The notes under the pieces: generated by a model | What the model saw: the letters and a program-made list of their open reading frames with translations, nothing else | The model's database searches: none | What the model was told of the DNA's origin: nothing | Made by a program: the position numbers and the translations under genes | In this document: in pieces, positions 15,017 through 22,952 of the stretch | Layout: each line of letters opens with the position of its first letter | How positions within the stretch are numbered: the first letter of the stretch is position 1 | Assembly (NCBI GenBank): GCA_049521495.1 | Contig: JBEKOT010000009.1 | Coordinates: forward strand, 1-35,731 | Direction: 5' to 3' | DNA: 35,731 nt | DNA from: CAWEPK01 sp049521495 | GTDB lineage: Bacteria > Desulfobacterota > Syntrophorhabdia > Syntrophorhabdales > WCHB1-27

Positions 15017-17226
15017 TGGCAAAATCGTTGCTCGTTGTCGAGTCGCCGACAAAAATGAAAACCCTTTCCAAGTTCCTGGGTAAGGATTATATAATCAGGG
15101 CCACTTACGGCCACATCAAAGATCTGCCCAAAAGCGCTATGGGCGTTGACGTAGACAAAGGCTTCAAGCCGCATTTTTTGGTCGTCAAGGGTAAGGCGAA
15201 GATCGTCGCCGAGATCAAGAAGGCGAGCAAGGAGGCGGAGAACGTCTATATAGGATCCGACCCCGACCGGGAAGGCGAGGCCATCGCGTTCCATGTTGCC
15301 GAAGTTATAGGCGACGGCGCGTCGGTAAAGAGGGTCCTTTTCAACGAGATTACGAGGAAAGCGGTCTTAGAGGCGATGAAGTCGCCGAGGGGTCTGGACG
15401 GGTCGAAGTACGACGCCCAAAAGGCAAGGCGCATACTCGACCGGCTCGTCGGCTACGAGATAAGCCCGCTCCTGTGGGAGAGAGTCAAGTACGGTCTTTC
15501 CGCCGGCAGGGTGCAATCCGTGGCCCTCAAGCTAGTCTGCGAGAGGGAAGATGAGATAGAGGCCTTCGTCCGGGAGGAGTACTGGAACATAGAGGCAGAG
15601 CTGGCGCTTCCGGGCGGAGAATTGATAAAGGCCAAGCTCGAGAAGGCAGGCGGCGAAAAGGCGCGCATCGGCTCAAAGGATGAGGCCGAAAAGATCAGGC
15701 GGGACCTCCTGGGCAAGCCGTTCACGGTTGCGCTCTTCGACGAGAAGGAACGGTTCGCGAGCCCCTATCCGCCTTTCAAGACGAGCACCCTCCAGCAAGA
15801 GGCTTCAGGCAGGCTCCGGTTTTCGCCGAAAAAGACGATGCTCCTCGCCCAAAAACTCTTCGAGGGCGTGGAGATCGGCAAGAACACCAGGACCGGTCTT
15901 ATAACCTATATGAGGACCGACTCGGTGCGCATCTCGGGCGAGGCTGTGGGCGAGGCTAGAAAACTTATCGGTAACGTCTTCGGGGCGGCCTACGTGCCGG
16001 CAAGGCCGAGCGTTTTCACGAACAGCAAGACTGCCCAGGACGCCCACGAGGCGATCAGGCCGACGGACGTGAGGCTCACGCCGGAAAAGCTGAAAGCCCA
16101 CCTGGACAAGGACATGTTCGCTCTCTACGATCTGATATGGCGGCGGTTCGTGGCGTCCCAGATGGCGCGTGAGAAGCTCCATCTCCGGGTGGCGGAGATC
16201 GGCGCGGACGGCTACATCTTTGTCGCCAGGGGTTCGAAGGTGTTGTTCGACGGCTTCACGAGGGTGTATGATCCGGACAAACGTGAAGATGAGCGCGTCT
16301 ACCTTCCAGACATGCAAAAAGGGGAAGTCCTGGAGCTCAAGCACCTGGAGGCGAGCCAGCGCTTTACGAGTCCCCCTCCACGGTACTCCGAAGCGACCCT
16401 TATAAAGACGCTGGAGGCGAAGGGGATCGGCAGGCCTTCGACATACGCTGCCACCGTAAGCACGATTCAGGAGAGGGGCTACGTCCACAAGGAGAAAGGG
16501 GGTCTCGCACCCGTGCCTCTCGGCAGGACGGTCAACCGGCTCCTTTCGGAATTCTTCCCCAGGGTGATAGATGTCGACTTCACGGCGCGCATGGAAGAAG
16601 GGCTCGACCGTATCGAGGAGGACAAGAAGAACTGGGTGGCGTCGCTTAGCGAGTTCTACGGGGTCTTGCAGGAGGAGATGGGCTCTGCCAGGAAGAAGAT
16701 GAAGAACCTTAAGGCCGAGGAGAAGGTAACCTCCATTTTATGCGAGAAGTGCGGCAAGAACATGGTCCTCCGCTGGGGCAAGAACGGTGAATACCTCGTC
16801 TGCAGCGGCCGCCCTGCGTGCAAGAACAAGAAAAACGTCACGGTCGACAAGGACGGCAATATCTCGATTGTAGAGGAGACGACCCATGGAGTCTGCCCGC
16901 AGTGTGGGGGCACTCTGGTCGAGAAGAGCGGCCGCTTCGGCCGTTTCATAGCGTGCAGCAACTATCCGGACTGCAAGTATACCAAGCCCTTCACAACGGG
17001 CCTCAAGTGCCCGGAGGCGGGTTGTACAGGCGAGTTGGTCGAGCGGGTCTCCAAGAAGAAAAAGAAGAAATTCTACGGGTGCTCCCGCTATCCGGATTGC
17101 GCCTTTGCTACAAGTTTTCAGCCGAAGGAGGGGGAGTGCCCCATGTGCGGCGCACCCGTCCTCTTCTCCTTCAGGGGAAGGCAGAGCTGCCTGCGGAAGG
17201 GCTGCGGGTGGAAATCGCGGTCATAG
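15016..17226 (+). CDS. topA: DNA topoisomerase I (type IA)
   Basis: A 736-residue protein. The TOPRIM domain carries VVESPTK and the SDPDREGEA acid triad (about 81-89); the active-site tyrosine is Tyr298 in RTGLITYMRTDSV. RILDRLVGYEISPLLW and GIGRPSTYA are further family marks. The C-terminus has zinc-ribbon units: CEKCGKN...C...C, CPQCGGT with ACSNYPDC, CPEAGC with GCSRYPDC, and a final CPMCGAP unit whose last cysteines (SCLRKGC) fit a fourth ribbon. It relaxes negative supercoils. ATG 15016 overlaps the dprA stop by 1 bp, and its 3' end overlaps trmFO by 19 bp. Confidence 0.98.
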   Translation: MAKSLLVVESPTKMKTLSKFLGKDYIIRATYGHIKDLPKSAMGVDVDKGFKPHFLVVKGKAKIVAEIKKASKEAENVYIGSDPDREGEAIAFHVAEVIGDGASVKRVLFNEITRKAVLEAMKSPRGLDGSKYDAQKARRILDRLVGYEISPLLWERVKYGLSAGRVQSVALKLVCEREDEIEAFVREEYWNIEAELALPGGELIKAKLEKAGGEKARIGSKDEAEKIRRDLLGKPFTVALFDEKERFASPYPPFKTSTLQQEASGRLRFSPKKTMLLAQKLFEGVEIGKNTRTGLITYMRTDSVRISGEAVGEARKLIGNVFGAAYVPARPSVFTNSKTAQDAHEAIRPTDVRLTPEKLKAHLDKDMFALYDLIWRRFVASQMAREKLHLRVAEIGADGYIFVARGSKVLFDGFTRVYDPDKREDERVYLPDMQKGEVLELKHLEASQRFTSPPPRYSEATLIKTLEAKGIGRPSTYAATVSTIQERGYVHKEKGGLAPVPLGRTVNRLLSEFFPRVIDVDFTARMEEGLDRIEEDKKNWVASLSEFYGVLQEEMGSARKKMKNLKAEEKVTSILCEKCGKNMVLRWGKNGEYLVCSGRPACKNKKNVTVDKDGNISIVEETTHGVCPQCGGTLVEKSGRFGRFIACSNYPDCKYTKPFTTGLKCPEAGCTGELVERVSKKKKKKFYGCSRYPDCAFATSFQPKEGECPMCGAPVLFSFRGRQSCLRKGCGWKSRS

Positions 17227-18500
17227 GGGGCGGCCTGGCCGGGAGCGAGGCAGCCTTTCAGATCGCCCGTATGGGCGGCCGCGCGCGCCTCTACGAGATG
17301 CGCCCCCTCTCCTATACGCCCGCCCACAAGACGGACTGCCTCTCGGAACTCGTCTGCAGTAATTCGCTGAAGTCCAATGAGCCGACGAACGCGCATGGCC
17401 TTCTTAAGGCTGAACTCCGGCTGCTCGGCTCCCTCATCATAGGGGCGGCGGACCTATGCGCCATTCCGGGCGGCAAAGCCCTGGTAGTGGACAGGGGGCG
17501 GTTCGCGCAAAGGATCACGGACCTCATCCTCGGCGACCCCAGGATAAAGGTAGTGCGGGAAGAGGTGAAGGCCCTGCCCGATGAGGGAATAGTGATTATC
17601 GCCACGGGTCCCCTCACCGCGGCGGACCTCTCTTGCCTGATCGGTAAGATAACCGGTGAGGAGAACCTCCATTTCTTCGACGCCCTGTCGCCCATCATCG
17701 ACGGCGAGAGCATCGACATGTCGGCCGCCTTCTTCGCGGCCCGTTACAGCCCGGACGGGGCGGATTACCTCAACTGTCCCCTTACCAAAGAGGAGTATGA
17801 CATCTTTTATGATGCTCTCTGCGCAGCCAGGCGGGTCGAGCTGAGAGGGTTCGAGGAGACGCCGTACTTCGAGGGGTGCCTTCCTGTGGAAGTAATGGCG
17901 GAGAGGGGTAGAAGAACTCTCCTCTTCGGCCCCATGAAGCCCGTCGGTCTTCTCGACGCGAGGACGGGGAAGCGCCCTTATGCGGTCATGCAGCTCCGGC
18001 GGGAGGACGCGGCGGGGACCATGTACAATATGGTAGGCTTTCAGACGAAGCTGACGCACTCGGAGCAGGAAAGGGTCTTCCGCCTGGTCCCGGCCTTGAG
18101 GGGTGCCAGGTTTTTCCGGTACGGGAGCATCCACCGCAATACGTTCATAAACGCTCCTTCCGTCCTGGCGGGCCTCCAGCTCAAGACAGAGGGGAGGATA
18201 TTCTTCGCCGGACAGATCACGGGCGTGGAGGGGTACGTGGAATCGGCGGCCATGGGGCTCCTCGCCGGACTGGCGGCGCTCTATTACGAGCGGGGCAAGA
18301 CCTTCACGCCTCCTCCGCCGGACACTTGCACCGGGGCGTTATACCGGTACATCGGGACGGAGCGGAAGAATTTTCAACCGATGAACATCAACTTCGGCCT
18401 TGTCGAAGGTTATAACAAGCGGAAAAAGCCCGGTGTCGCAGAAAAAGCCCTTTCGGCCATTGCCGAATGGGGAAGCAAGGTAGGGAGAGACCTGAAGTGA
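17208..18500 (+). CDS. trmFO: Methylenetetrahydrofolate-tRNA-(uracil-5-)-methyltransferase TrmFO
   Basis: A 430-residue FAD- and folate-dependent enzyme that makes m5U54 in tRNA. The N-terminus has the FAD dinucleotide fold AVIGGGLAGSEAAFQ, followed by YEMRP, TDCLSELVCSNSLKSN and GLLKAELR, all TrmFO signatures. The second half shows YLNCPLTKEEYDIFY, FEGCLPVEVMAERG, FGPMKPVGL, the MYNMVGFQTKLT segment and GQITGVEGYVESAAMGL. Start: GTG at 17208, with GGAAGG at 17195-17200 inside the topA end; it puts the FAD motif near residue 5 as expected. The 19-bp overlap with topA implies translational coupling. It ends the maintenance operon; no clear intrinsic terminator follows. Confidence 0.96.
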   Translation: MEIAVIGGGLAGSEAAFQIARMGGRARLYEMRPLSYTPAHKTDCLSELVCSNSLKSNEPTNAHGLLKAELRLLGSLIIGAADLCAIPGGKALVVDRGRFAQRITDLILGDPRIKVVREEVKALPDEGIVIIATGPLTAADLSCLIGKITGEENLHFFDALSPIIDGESIDMSAAFFAARYSPDGADYLNCPLTKEEYDIFYDALCAARRVELRGFEETPYFEGCLPVEVMAERGRRTLLFGPMKPVGLLDARTGKRPYAVMQLRREDAAGTMYNMVGFQTKLTHSEQERVFRLVPALRGARFFRYGSIHRNTFINAPSVLAGLQLKTEGRIFFAGQITGVEGYVESAAMGLLAGLAALYYERGKTFTPPPPDTCTGALYRYIGTERKNFQPMNINFGLVEGYNKRKKPGVAEKALSAIAEWGSKVGRDLK

Positions 18501-18596
18501 GTTCCTATCGGCCGATGGGAGGGACGGCGGATGGGCCATCGGGTGACAGCCGTGCGGCTAAGGCACCTTCGACCGGTTCAAGAGGCGGGAGGCCCC

Positions 18597-18770
18597 TCAG
18601 GTACCGCCCGGATTGCTCGCATTGGACCTCTCCTGCTGGAACTTTTCCTGCGTCCGGTAGTCCGGTGGACGCTGGCGACCTTCCTCATCGTACTGTCTTC
18701 CGGGCGTGGCGCACGCTATTTGAGAAAGAAGCGACACCACGAGCAGCGCAGCGGCGACGATCCTTTTCAT
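18597..18770 (-). CDS. Small predicted lipoprotein (57 aa)
   Basis: MKRIVAAALLVVSLL is followed by SQIAC, a type II signal peptide with Cys20 as the lipidation site. The mature peptide of about 38 residues is hydrophilic (ATPGRQYDEEGRQRPPDY and on) and ends NPGGT. The GGAGGAGG ribosome-binding site directly upstream and the promoter at 18819-18847 argue that it is real, although it is short. It lies on the opposite strand between trmFO and the response-regulator gene. It is similar in kind to small envelope lipoproteins of unknown role; I do not recognise a family. Confidence 0.7.
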   Translation of the reverse strand: MKRIVAAALLVVSLLSQIACATPGRQYDEEGRQRPPDYRTQEKFQQERSNASNPGGT

Positions 18771-18818
18771 CCTACCTCCTCCTTCCTGTACCGGGAACCT
18801 TCCCTGCGTCAAAGAATA

Positions 18819-18847
18819 ATAATAGTAACGGGCAGCGGGTTTGTGAA
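18819..18847 (-). promoter_or_regulatory. Promoter of the small lipoprotein gene
   Basis: On the minus strand TTCACA (18847-18842), a 17-bp spacer and TATTAT (18824-18819). The leader of about 40 nt holds the GGAGGAGG box. Confidence 0.55.
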
Positions 18848-18860
18848 GCTCTTGAGCTAC

Positions 18861-18889
18861 TTTCTTCAAGAGACAAAATCGGATACAAT
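18861..18889 (+). promoter_or_regulatory. Weak candidate promoter of the sigma-54 activator gene
   Basis: TACAAT (18884-18889) is a good -10. The hexamer 17 bp upstream (TTTCTT) is a poor -35, so an activator may be needed or the promoter may be weak. Confidence 0.35.
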
Positions 18890-18933
18890 GTATTGGGATC
18901 GGCAGCGTTGGGTTGTGAGGAGGGGGCCGGTTG

Positions 18934-20313
18934 ATGGCACGGATCTTGGTAATTGACGATGACGAGCTTATCTGCGAGATGCTTTCCCTCATGGTCGAGG
19001 ACATGGGACACTCGCCTTTGTATGCGACCACGCTTGCAGGCGGTTTTGGGAAGGCCTCGTCCGAGAACTTCGATGTGATCTTTCTCGACATTAGGATGCC
19101 CGACGGCAACGGGCTGGACCTCTTGCCCAAGATCCGCGAGTTGCCGTTGCCGCCCGAGGTGATTATCATCACCGGGCTCGGCGACCCCGACGGTGCGGAA
19201 CTTGCCATCAAGAACGGCGCCTGGGACTATATACAAAAATCGTCCTCCACGAAGGAGATGTCCTTGACGCTCGCGCGGGCTTTGCAATACAGGCAGGAAA
19301 AGAATGCCCGCAAGCCGCTTGCCGCTCTGAAGCTGTCCGGCATTATCGGCAACAGCCCAAAAATGAAGACATGTCTCGACCTTCTTGCACAGGCCGCCCA
19401 CAGCGAGGTCAATATCCTCCTGGAGGGTGAGACGGGCACGGGAAAGGAAGTCTTCGCCAGGGCCATACACGAGAACAGCAAGCGGAGGGAAAACAATTTT
19501 GTAGTGGTCGACTGCACGGCCCTCCCCGAGACCCTCGTGGAGAGCGTGCTCTTCGGCCATGAAAAGGGAGCGTTCACCGGGGCGGACAGGGCCCAGGACG
19601 GGCTCATAAAGCAGGCCCACAGGGGAACCCTGTTCCTGGACGAAGTGGGCGAGCTTCCCATTAACCTCCAGAGGGCCTTCCTGCGGGTGCTCCAGGAGCA
19701 CCGCTTCAGGCCGGTGGGCGCAAAACAGGAGATAGAAAGTGATTTCCGGCTTCTGGCTGCCACGAACCGGGACCTGGATAAGATGGTGCAGAACGGCGCT
19801 TTTCGCTCGGACCTTCTATTCCGTCTACGCACGCTGGCGATTGATCTGCCCCCTCTTTCTTCGAGAAGGGAAGACATCAAGGAGCTGGCCATGTACCACA
19901 TGGCGCGCGCTTGCGAGCGCTACGGAATCGGGACAAAGGGTTTTTCGCCGGAGTTTTTCGACGACCTTATGGCGTACGAATGGCCGGGCAACGTGCGGGA
20001 GTTGGTCAACGCCGTAGAGCGGGCCGTCACCGACGCCTATCACGAGCCCACGCTCTTCCCGAAACATCTGCCCCTCGACATACGAGTAAAAATAGCCCGT
20101 TCTTCCATGCGAAAGGACGCGCCCGCCCCCACCGCCGGAGCAATGTCCCTTGGCTCTCTCGCCGATTATAGGCAGGAAGCGGAAGCGCGCTACCTGCAAG
20201 CGCTAATGTTAAAGGCAAAAGGGAATATAAGAGAGGCATGCCATATTTCAGGCCTCTCCCGCTCACGCCTCTACGCCCTTCTTCGGGAGCACAACCTCTC
20301 CGGCAGCGCCTAG
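18934..20313 (+). CDS. Sigma-54-dependent response regulator (NtrC family)
   Basis: A 459-residue protein with three domains. Receiver, 1-115: acidic pocket Asp8-Asp10, phospho-acceptor Asp52 in FLDIRMPDG, Lys102. AAA+ domain, about 135-370: Walker A GETGTGK (165-171), the sigma-54 contact loop GAFTGA (212-217), Walker B GTLFLDE (231-237), and WPGNVREL before the tail. The C-terminal Fis-type helix-turn-helix (about 410-455) carries GNIREACHISGLSRSRLYALLREH. It should remodel sigma-54 holoenzyme on phosphorylation. No histidine kinase is adjacent, so it is an orphan regulator here. Start: ATG 18934 after AGGAGGGGG; TTG 18931 is the alternative. Two RpoH-type genes with -24/-12 elements follow, so they are its likely targets (inference). 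Confidence 0.95.
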   Translation: MARILVIDDDELICEMLSLMVEDMGHSPLYATTLAGGFGKASSENFDVIFLDIRMPDGNGLDLLPKIRELPLPPEVIIITGLGDPDGAELAIKNGAWDYIQKSSSTKEMSLTLARALQYRQEKNARKPLAALKLSGIIGNSPKMKTCLDLLAQAAHSEVNILLEGETGTGKEVFARAIHENSKRRENNFVVVDCTALPETLVESVLFGHEKGAFTGADRAQDGLIKQAHRGTLFLDEVGELPINLQRAFLRVLQEHRFRPVGAKQEIESDFRLLAATNRDLDKMVQNGAFRSDLLFRLRTLAIDLPPLSSRREDIKELAMYHMARACERYGIGTKGFSPEFFDDLMAYEWPGNVRELVNAVERAVTDAYHEPTLFPKHLPLDIRVKIARSSMRKDAPAPTAGAMSLGSLADYRQEAEARYLQALMLKAKGNIREACHISGLSRSRLYALLREHNLSGSA

Positions 20314-20328
20314 CCCCAGTCCTGTTTT

Positions 20329-20342
20329 CTGGACGCGTCCAG
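20329..20342. promoter_or_regulatory. Candidate enhancer (activator-binding) palindrome
   Basis: CTGGACGCGTCCAG is a perfect 14-bp palindrome right after the activator gene. Its centre is about 140 bp upstream of the start expected from the -24/-12 element at 20453, the usual place for an NtrC-type upstream activator site. Confidence 0.45.
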
Positions 20343-20452
20343 TTTTTGGGATGGATTTTAGCCCTTCCGCGCCGCGGGCAGCGGTCTTCGCCGCCGCAAA
20401 AAAGCCGCATGGAACGGGCATTTTCCGCAAGAAATTCCTTCGCGCGCTCTTG

Positions 20453-20468
20453 CGGCACGGTTCTTGTT
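20453..20468 (+). promoter_or_regulatory. Sigma-54-type (-24/-12) promoter of the first rpoH-like gene
   Basis: CGGCAC-N5-TTGTT matches the TGGCAC-N5-TTGCW consensus at the key GG and with the correct spacing; the -12 reads GT in place of GC. The predicted start is about 20478, leaving a 45-nt leader. A 7-bp inverted repeat (CCGCAAG 20425-20431, CTTGCGG 20449-20455) overlaps the -24 element. Confidence 0.55.
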
Positions 20469-20522
20469 AATACACACCAAATCGGTCCGATACTTCACGC
20501 AAGAGACACGAGGAGGAAAAAC

Positions 20523-21386
20523 ATGAATGCCACGGCGGCCCAGAATATTGTGGACGATGCCCAAGCTCCCGATGCTTTCAGGATGTACCTCTACGATATC
20601 TCGAAGAACCGCGTGCTCACAAAAGAAGAGGAAAAGGAGATCGCCTGCCGCATAAAAGAGCGCGGCGACAAGGAGGCGGAGCAGAAACTCGTCCTCGCCA
20701 ATCTCAGACTGGTGGTAAAGATAGCGATGGACTACTACAGCTATCACCTGAACATCCTCGACCTCATACAGGAGGGGAACGTAGGTCTCATGAGGGCCGT
20801 CCGGAAGTACGATCCTGACAGGGGGACGCGCTTTTCCACCTACGCCTCTTTCTGGATCCGCGCATATATCCTGAAGTACCTGATGGATTCGTGGAGTATA
20901 GTGAAGGTAGGCACCAAAGACAGCCAGAGGAAGCTCTTCTTCTGCCTCAACAAGGAAAAGGAAAAGCTTGAAAAAACCGGTGTGAGCGTCTCCGCCGAGG
21001 TGCTTGCCGAGAACCTCGACGTGTCTGCGGCAGACATAGAAGACATGGAGCTCAGACTTTATAACGGCGACGTGTCGCTCGAAGACACGCTTTACGGAGG
21101 CGGGGAAGAGATCATAGACACGATCGCATCGGGTGAAGACATCGAGGAGACCGTAGCGGAAAAGGAGAGAAGGGAGATGCTCAAAGATAAGCTCGCCGAT
21201 TTCAAGAAACTGCTCAACGAAAAAGAGTGTTTTATCCTCGAGCATCGTATAATGGCAGAGGACCCGATCACGTTGCGCGAGATAGGCGAGCGCTTCAACA
21301 CCTCGAGAGAGAGCATCAGACAATTACAAGCCAAGATATCGAGAAATCTGACGAGAAACCTCCGGGCGGGCATGGTGCGCTCCTAG
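20523..21386 (+). CDS. RpoH-type (sigma-32 group) RNA polymerase sigma factor, copy 1
   Basis: A 287-residue alternative sigma factor. Region 1.2/2.1 begins near residue 18 (FRMYLYDISKNRVLTKEEE); region 2 has LVLANLRLVVKIAMDYY, NILDLIQEGNVGLMRAVRKYDP and RFSTYASFWIRAYILKYLMDS. SQRKLFFCLNKEKE is the RpoH box, which separates sigma-32 proteins from the housekeeping factor. Region 4 ends with PITLREIGERFNTSRESIRQLQAKISR. It should direct polymerase to heat-shock or stress promoters. ATG 20523 has a GGAGG box 8 bp upstream. The gene lies behind a -24/-12 element and the sigma-54 activator gene and is followed by a paralogue, an unusual arrangement. Confidence 0.93.
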   Translation: MNATAAQNIVDDAQAPDAFRMYLYDISKNRVLTKEEEKEIACRIKERGDKEAEQKLVLANLRLVVKIAMDYYSYHLNILDLIQEGNVGLMRAVRKYDPDRGTRFSTYASFWIRAYILKYLMDSWSIVKVGTKDSQRKLFFCLNKEKEKLEKTGVSVSAEVLAENLDVSAADIEDMELRLYNGDVSLEDTLYGGGEEIIDTIASGEDIEETVAEKERREMLKDKLADFKKLLNEKECFILEHRIMAEDPITLREIGERFNTSRESIRQLQAKISRNLTRNLRAGMVRS

Positions 21387-21861
21387 CTCCTCGGAAGCAA
21401 CCTTTACATAGCTCGCAGAGGAGCGTGACATCGCCGATTCCGGCCTGCTTTTAGGCATGGCCGCAGTGTGGGTGCTTCTTCGGGAGACCGGAATGTAAGA
21501 AAGACGAACAGACACCCTTTTACACTACCTCGGGTGGAGGCAATGGCCCTTTTTACCGCGAAAGAACAGGGGAAAACGACTGTCTTGGTCAATGAGACAA
21601 GTATCCCCCTGTAAGACACTTTCTCATCCCGCGAGACATGAAGCGCCGTCCGGACTTTCCCAACCATTTATAATCATTAACTAAATCAGTAACCATCGTA
21701 CCGCCCGGCGATGGCACAATTCTTGTAGCCCCGTCATCAAATACGAAAAGGCAGTTGAATTAGAGTGACGGGAGGCTTGAGCGAGAGGCCATGGGAGCCG
21801 CCGCAGGGTCTTCCGTCGGAGATAAGCGCAACAAGGCAATTACATCATTGGGAGGCATAAT
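21387..21861. other. 475-bp intergenic region between the two sigma-factor genes
   Basis: No convincing gene lies here. It holds the second -24/-12 element (21712-21727), an inverted repeat CCATCG/CGATGG (21693-21698, 21709-21714) overlapping the -24 box, the 8-bp palindrome GTCCGGAC (21648-21655), and a TGTCT/AGACA pair around 21580-21600. It is AT-richer than the flanks. A 42-codon frame from ATG 21791 runs out of frame into the next gene and could be a leader peptide, but the evidence is weak. Confidence 0.5.
21712..21727 (+). promoter_or_regulatory. Sigma-54-type (-24/-12) promoter of the second rpoH-like gene
   Basis: TGGCAC-N5-TTGTA matches the consensus fully at -24 and has GT for GC at -12, the same deviation as the element at 20453. 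The two sites share GGCAC-N2-TTCTTGT. The predicted start is about 21738, a leader of about 124 nt. Confidence 0.6.
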
Positions 21862-22755
21862 TTGTTGCAAGATTTGTACGAAAGGAAGGAACAGGCCAGG
21901 CAGCGGGAAGAGACAATAGCGATACCCTTTGATCCTCTGAAAAAATACCTGTCGGAGATATCGAGGCATTCTGTCCTTTCGAGAGAAGAAGAGATGGAGA
22001 TCGCGGAGAGGGCTCATCGTTACAAGGACGCCGAGGCCTCGCAAAGACTCGTCACTTCCAATCTGAGACTTGTTGTCAAGATAGCCCTCGAATACTACAA
22101 CACGTACCTGAACGTCCTCGACCTCATCCAGGAAGGGAACGTGGGGCTGGTCCATGCCGTGAAGAAGTACAATCCCTATAAGGGCACGAGGTTCTCGACG
22201 TACTCCTCCTTTTGGATCCGGGCCTATATCCTGAAATATATCATGGACTCCTGGAGCATCGTCAAAGTCGGGACCACCCAGAGCCAGAGGAGGCTTTTCT
22301 ACCGATTGAAAAAGGAAAAGAAGAAGCTCGAGGCTGTAGGCATTTTTCCGGCCCCCCATCTCCTTGCCCGCACGCTCGAGGTTAAGGTGGCGGAGGTAGA
22401 GGAAATGGAGAAACGCCTTTCCTGCACCGATATTTCCCTGGAGCACCCCGTCTACGATGACGGGGAGGAAACCTTCATGGACATCATCAAGGCCGACGAC
22501 AATATTGAAGAGGTAGTCGCCGCAAAGGAAAAGAGGGAGATCCTCGATCAAAAGATCAGGGAATTCAAAGGAATGCTCAACGAAAAAGAGCTCTTCATTT
22601 TCGAGAACCGGATAATGATAGAGGAACCCCTAACCCTGCAAGGCATAGGAGAGCAATTCAAGATATCCAGGGAGCGGGTGAGACAGCTGGAAAACAGGGT
22701 CCTCAAGAAATTCAACAACAGGTTCGAGGAAGAGTTCAGAAGGCTCGACCTCTAA
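21862..22755 (+). CDS. RpoH-type (sigma-32 group) RNA polymerase sigma factor, copy 2
   Basis: A 297-residue paralogue of the preceding gene. Region 2 carries LVTSNLRLVVKIALEYY, NVLDLIQEGNVGLVHAVKKYNP and RFSTYSSFWIRAYILKYIMDS; the RpoH box reads SQRRLFYRLKKEKKK; region 4 ends TLQGIGEQFKISRERVRQLENRVLKK. It has a longer N-terminus than copy 1 and differs most in the regions 3 linker. Start: TTG 21862 with GGGAGG at 21850-21855; an in-frame stop at 21823 and no ATG before it force a non-ATG start, which may hold expression down. Sequence shared through the DNA-binding regions suggests overlapping promoter recognition, and divergence elsewhere suggests different control (inference). Confidence 0.92.
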   Translation: MLQDLYERKEQARQREETIAIPFDPLKKYLSEISRHSVLSREEEMEIAERAHRYKDAEASQRLVTSNLRLVVKIALEYYNTYLNVLDLIQEGNVGLVHAVKKYNPYKGTRFSTYSSFWIRAYILKYIMDSWSIVKVGTTQSQRRLFYRLKKEKKKLEAVGIFPAPHLLARTLEVKVAEVEEMEKRLSCTDISLEHPVYDDGEETFMDIIKADDNIEEVVAAKEKREILDQKIREFKGMLNEKELFIFENRIMIEEPLTLQGIGEQFKISRERVRQLENRVLKKFNNRFEEEFRRLDL

Positions 22756-22952
22756 CTACGATCGCCACGTCCGATCCGCATCATGGCGACCCCGAATCGC
22801 CCGCATCAGACCGGCGACCCGGTACCGCCACCCGCCGACCGCGCCTTCGCGACCGGGCCGGAATCCCCAAGAAGATGAGAAGAGCCGGTACCCGCCTGTG
22901 GGCCGAGAAGAAGAGGAACGGCGGGTGCCTTCGTGTTAGAATAGAGGAGGTC

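Noticed and set aside
18467..18934. A 155-codon plus-strand frame between trmFO and the activator gene
   Set aside because: It starts inside trmFO, has no ribosome-binding site, and covers the better supported minus-strand lipoprotein gene and its promoter.
21791..21919. A 42-codon frame in the leader of the second sigma gene
   Set aside because: Its ribosome-binding site is weak, the peptide has no recognisable feature and it runs out of frame into the sigma gene. It is noted only as a possible leader peptide.
22829..22927. A 9-bp inverted repeat CACCCGCCG/CGGCGGGTG
   Set aside because: The arms are 81 bp apart in GC-rich sequence and no structure or site connects them; chance is likely.
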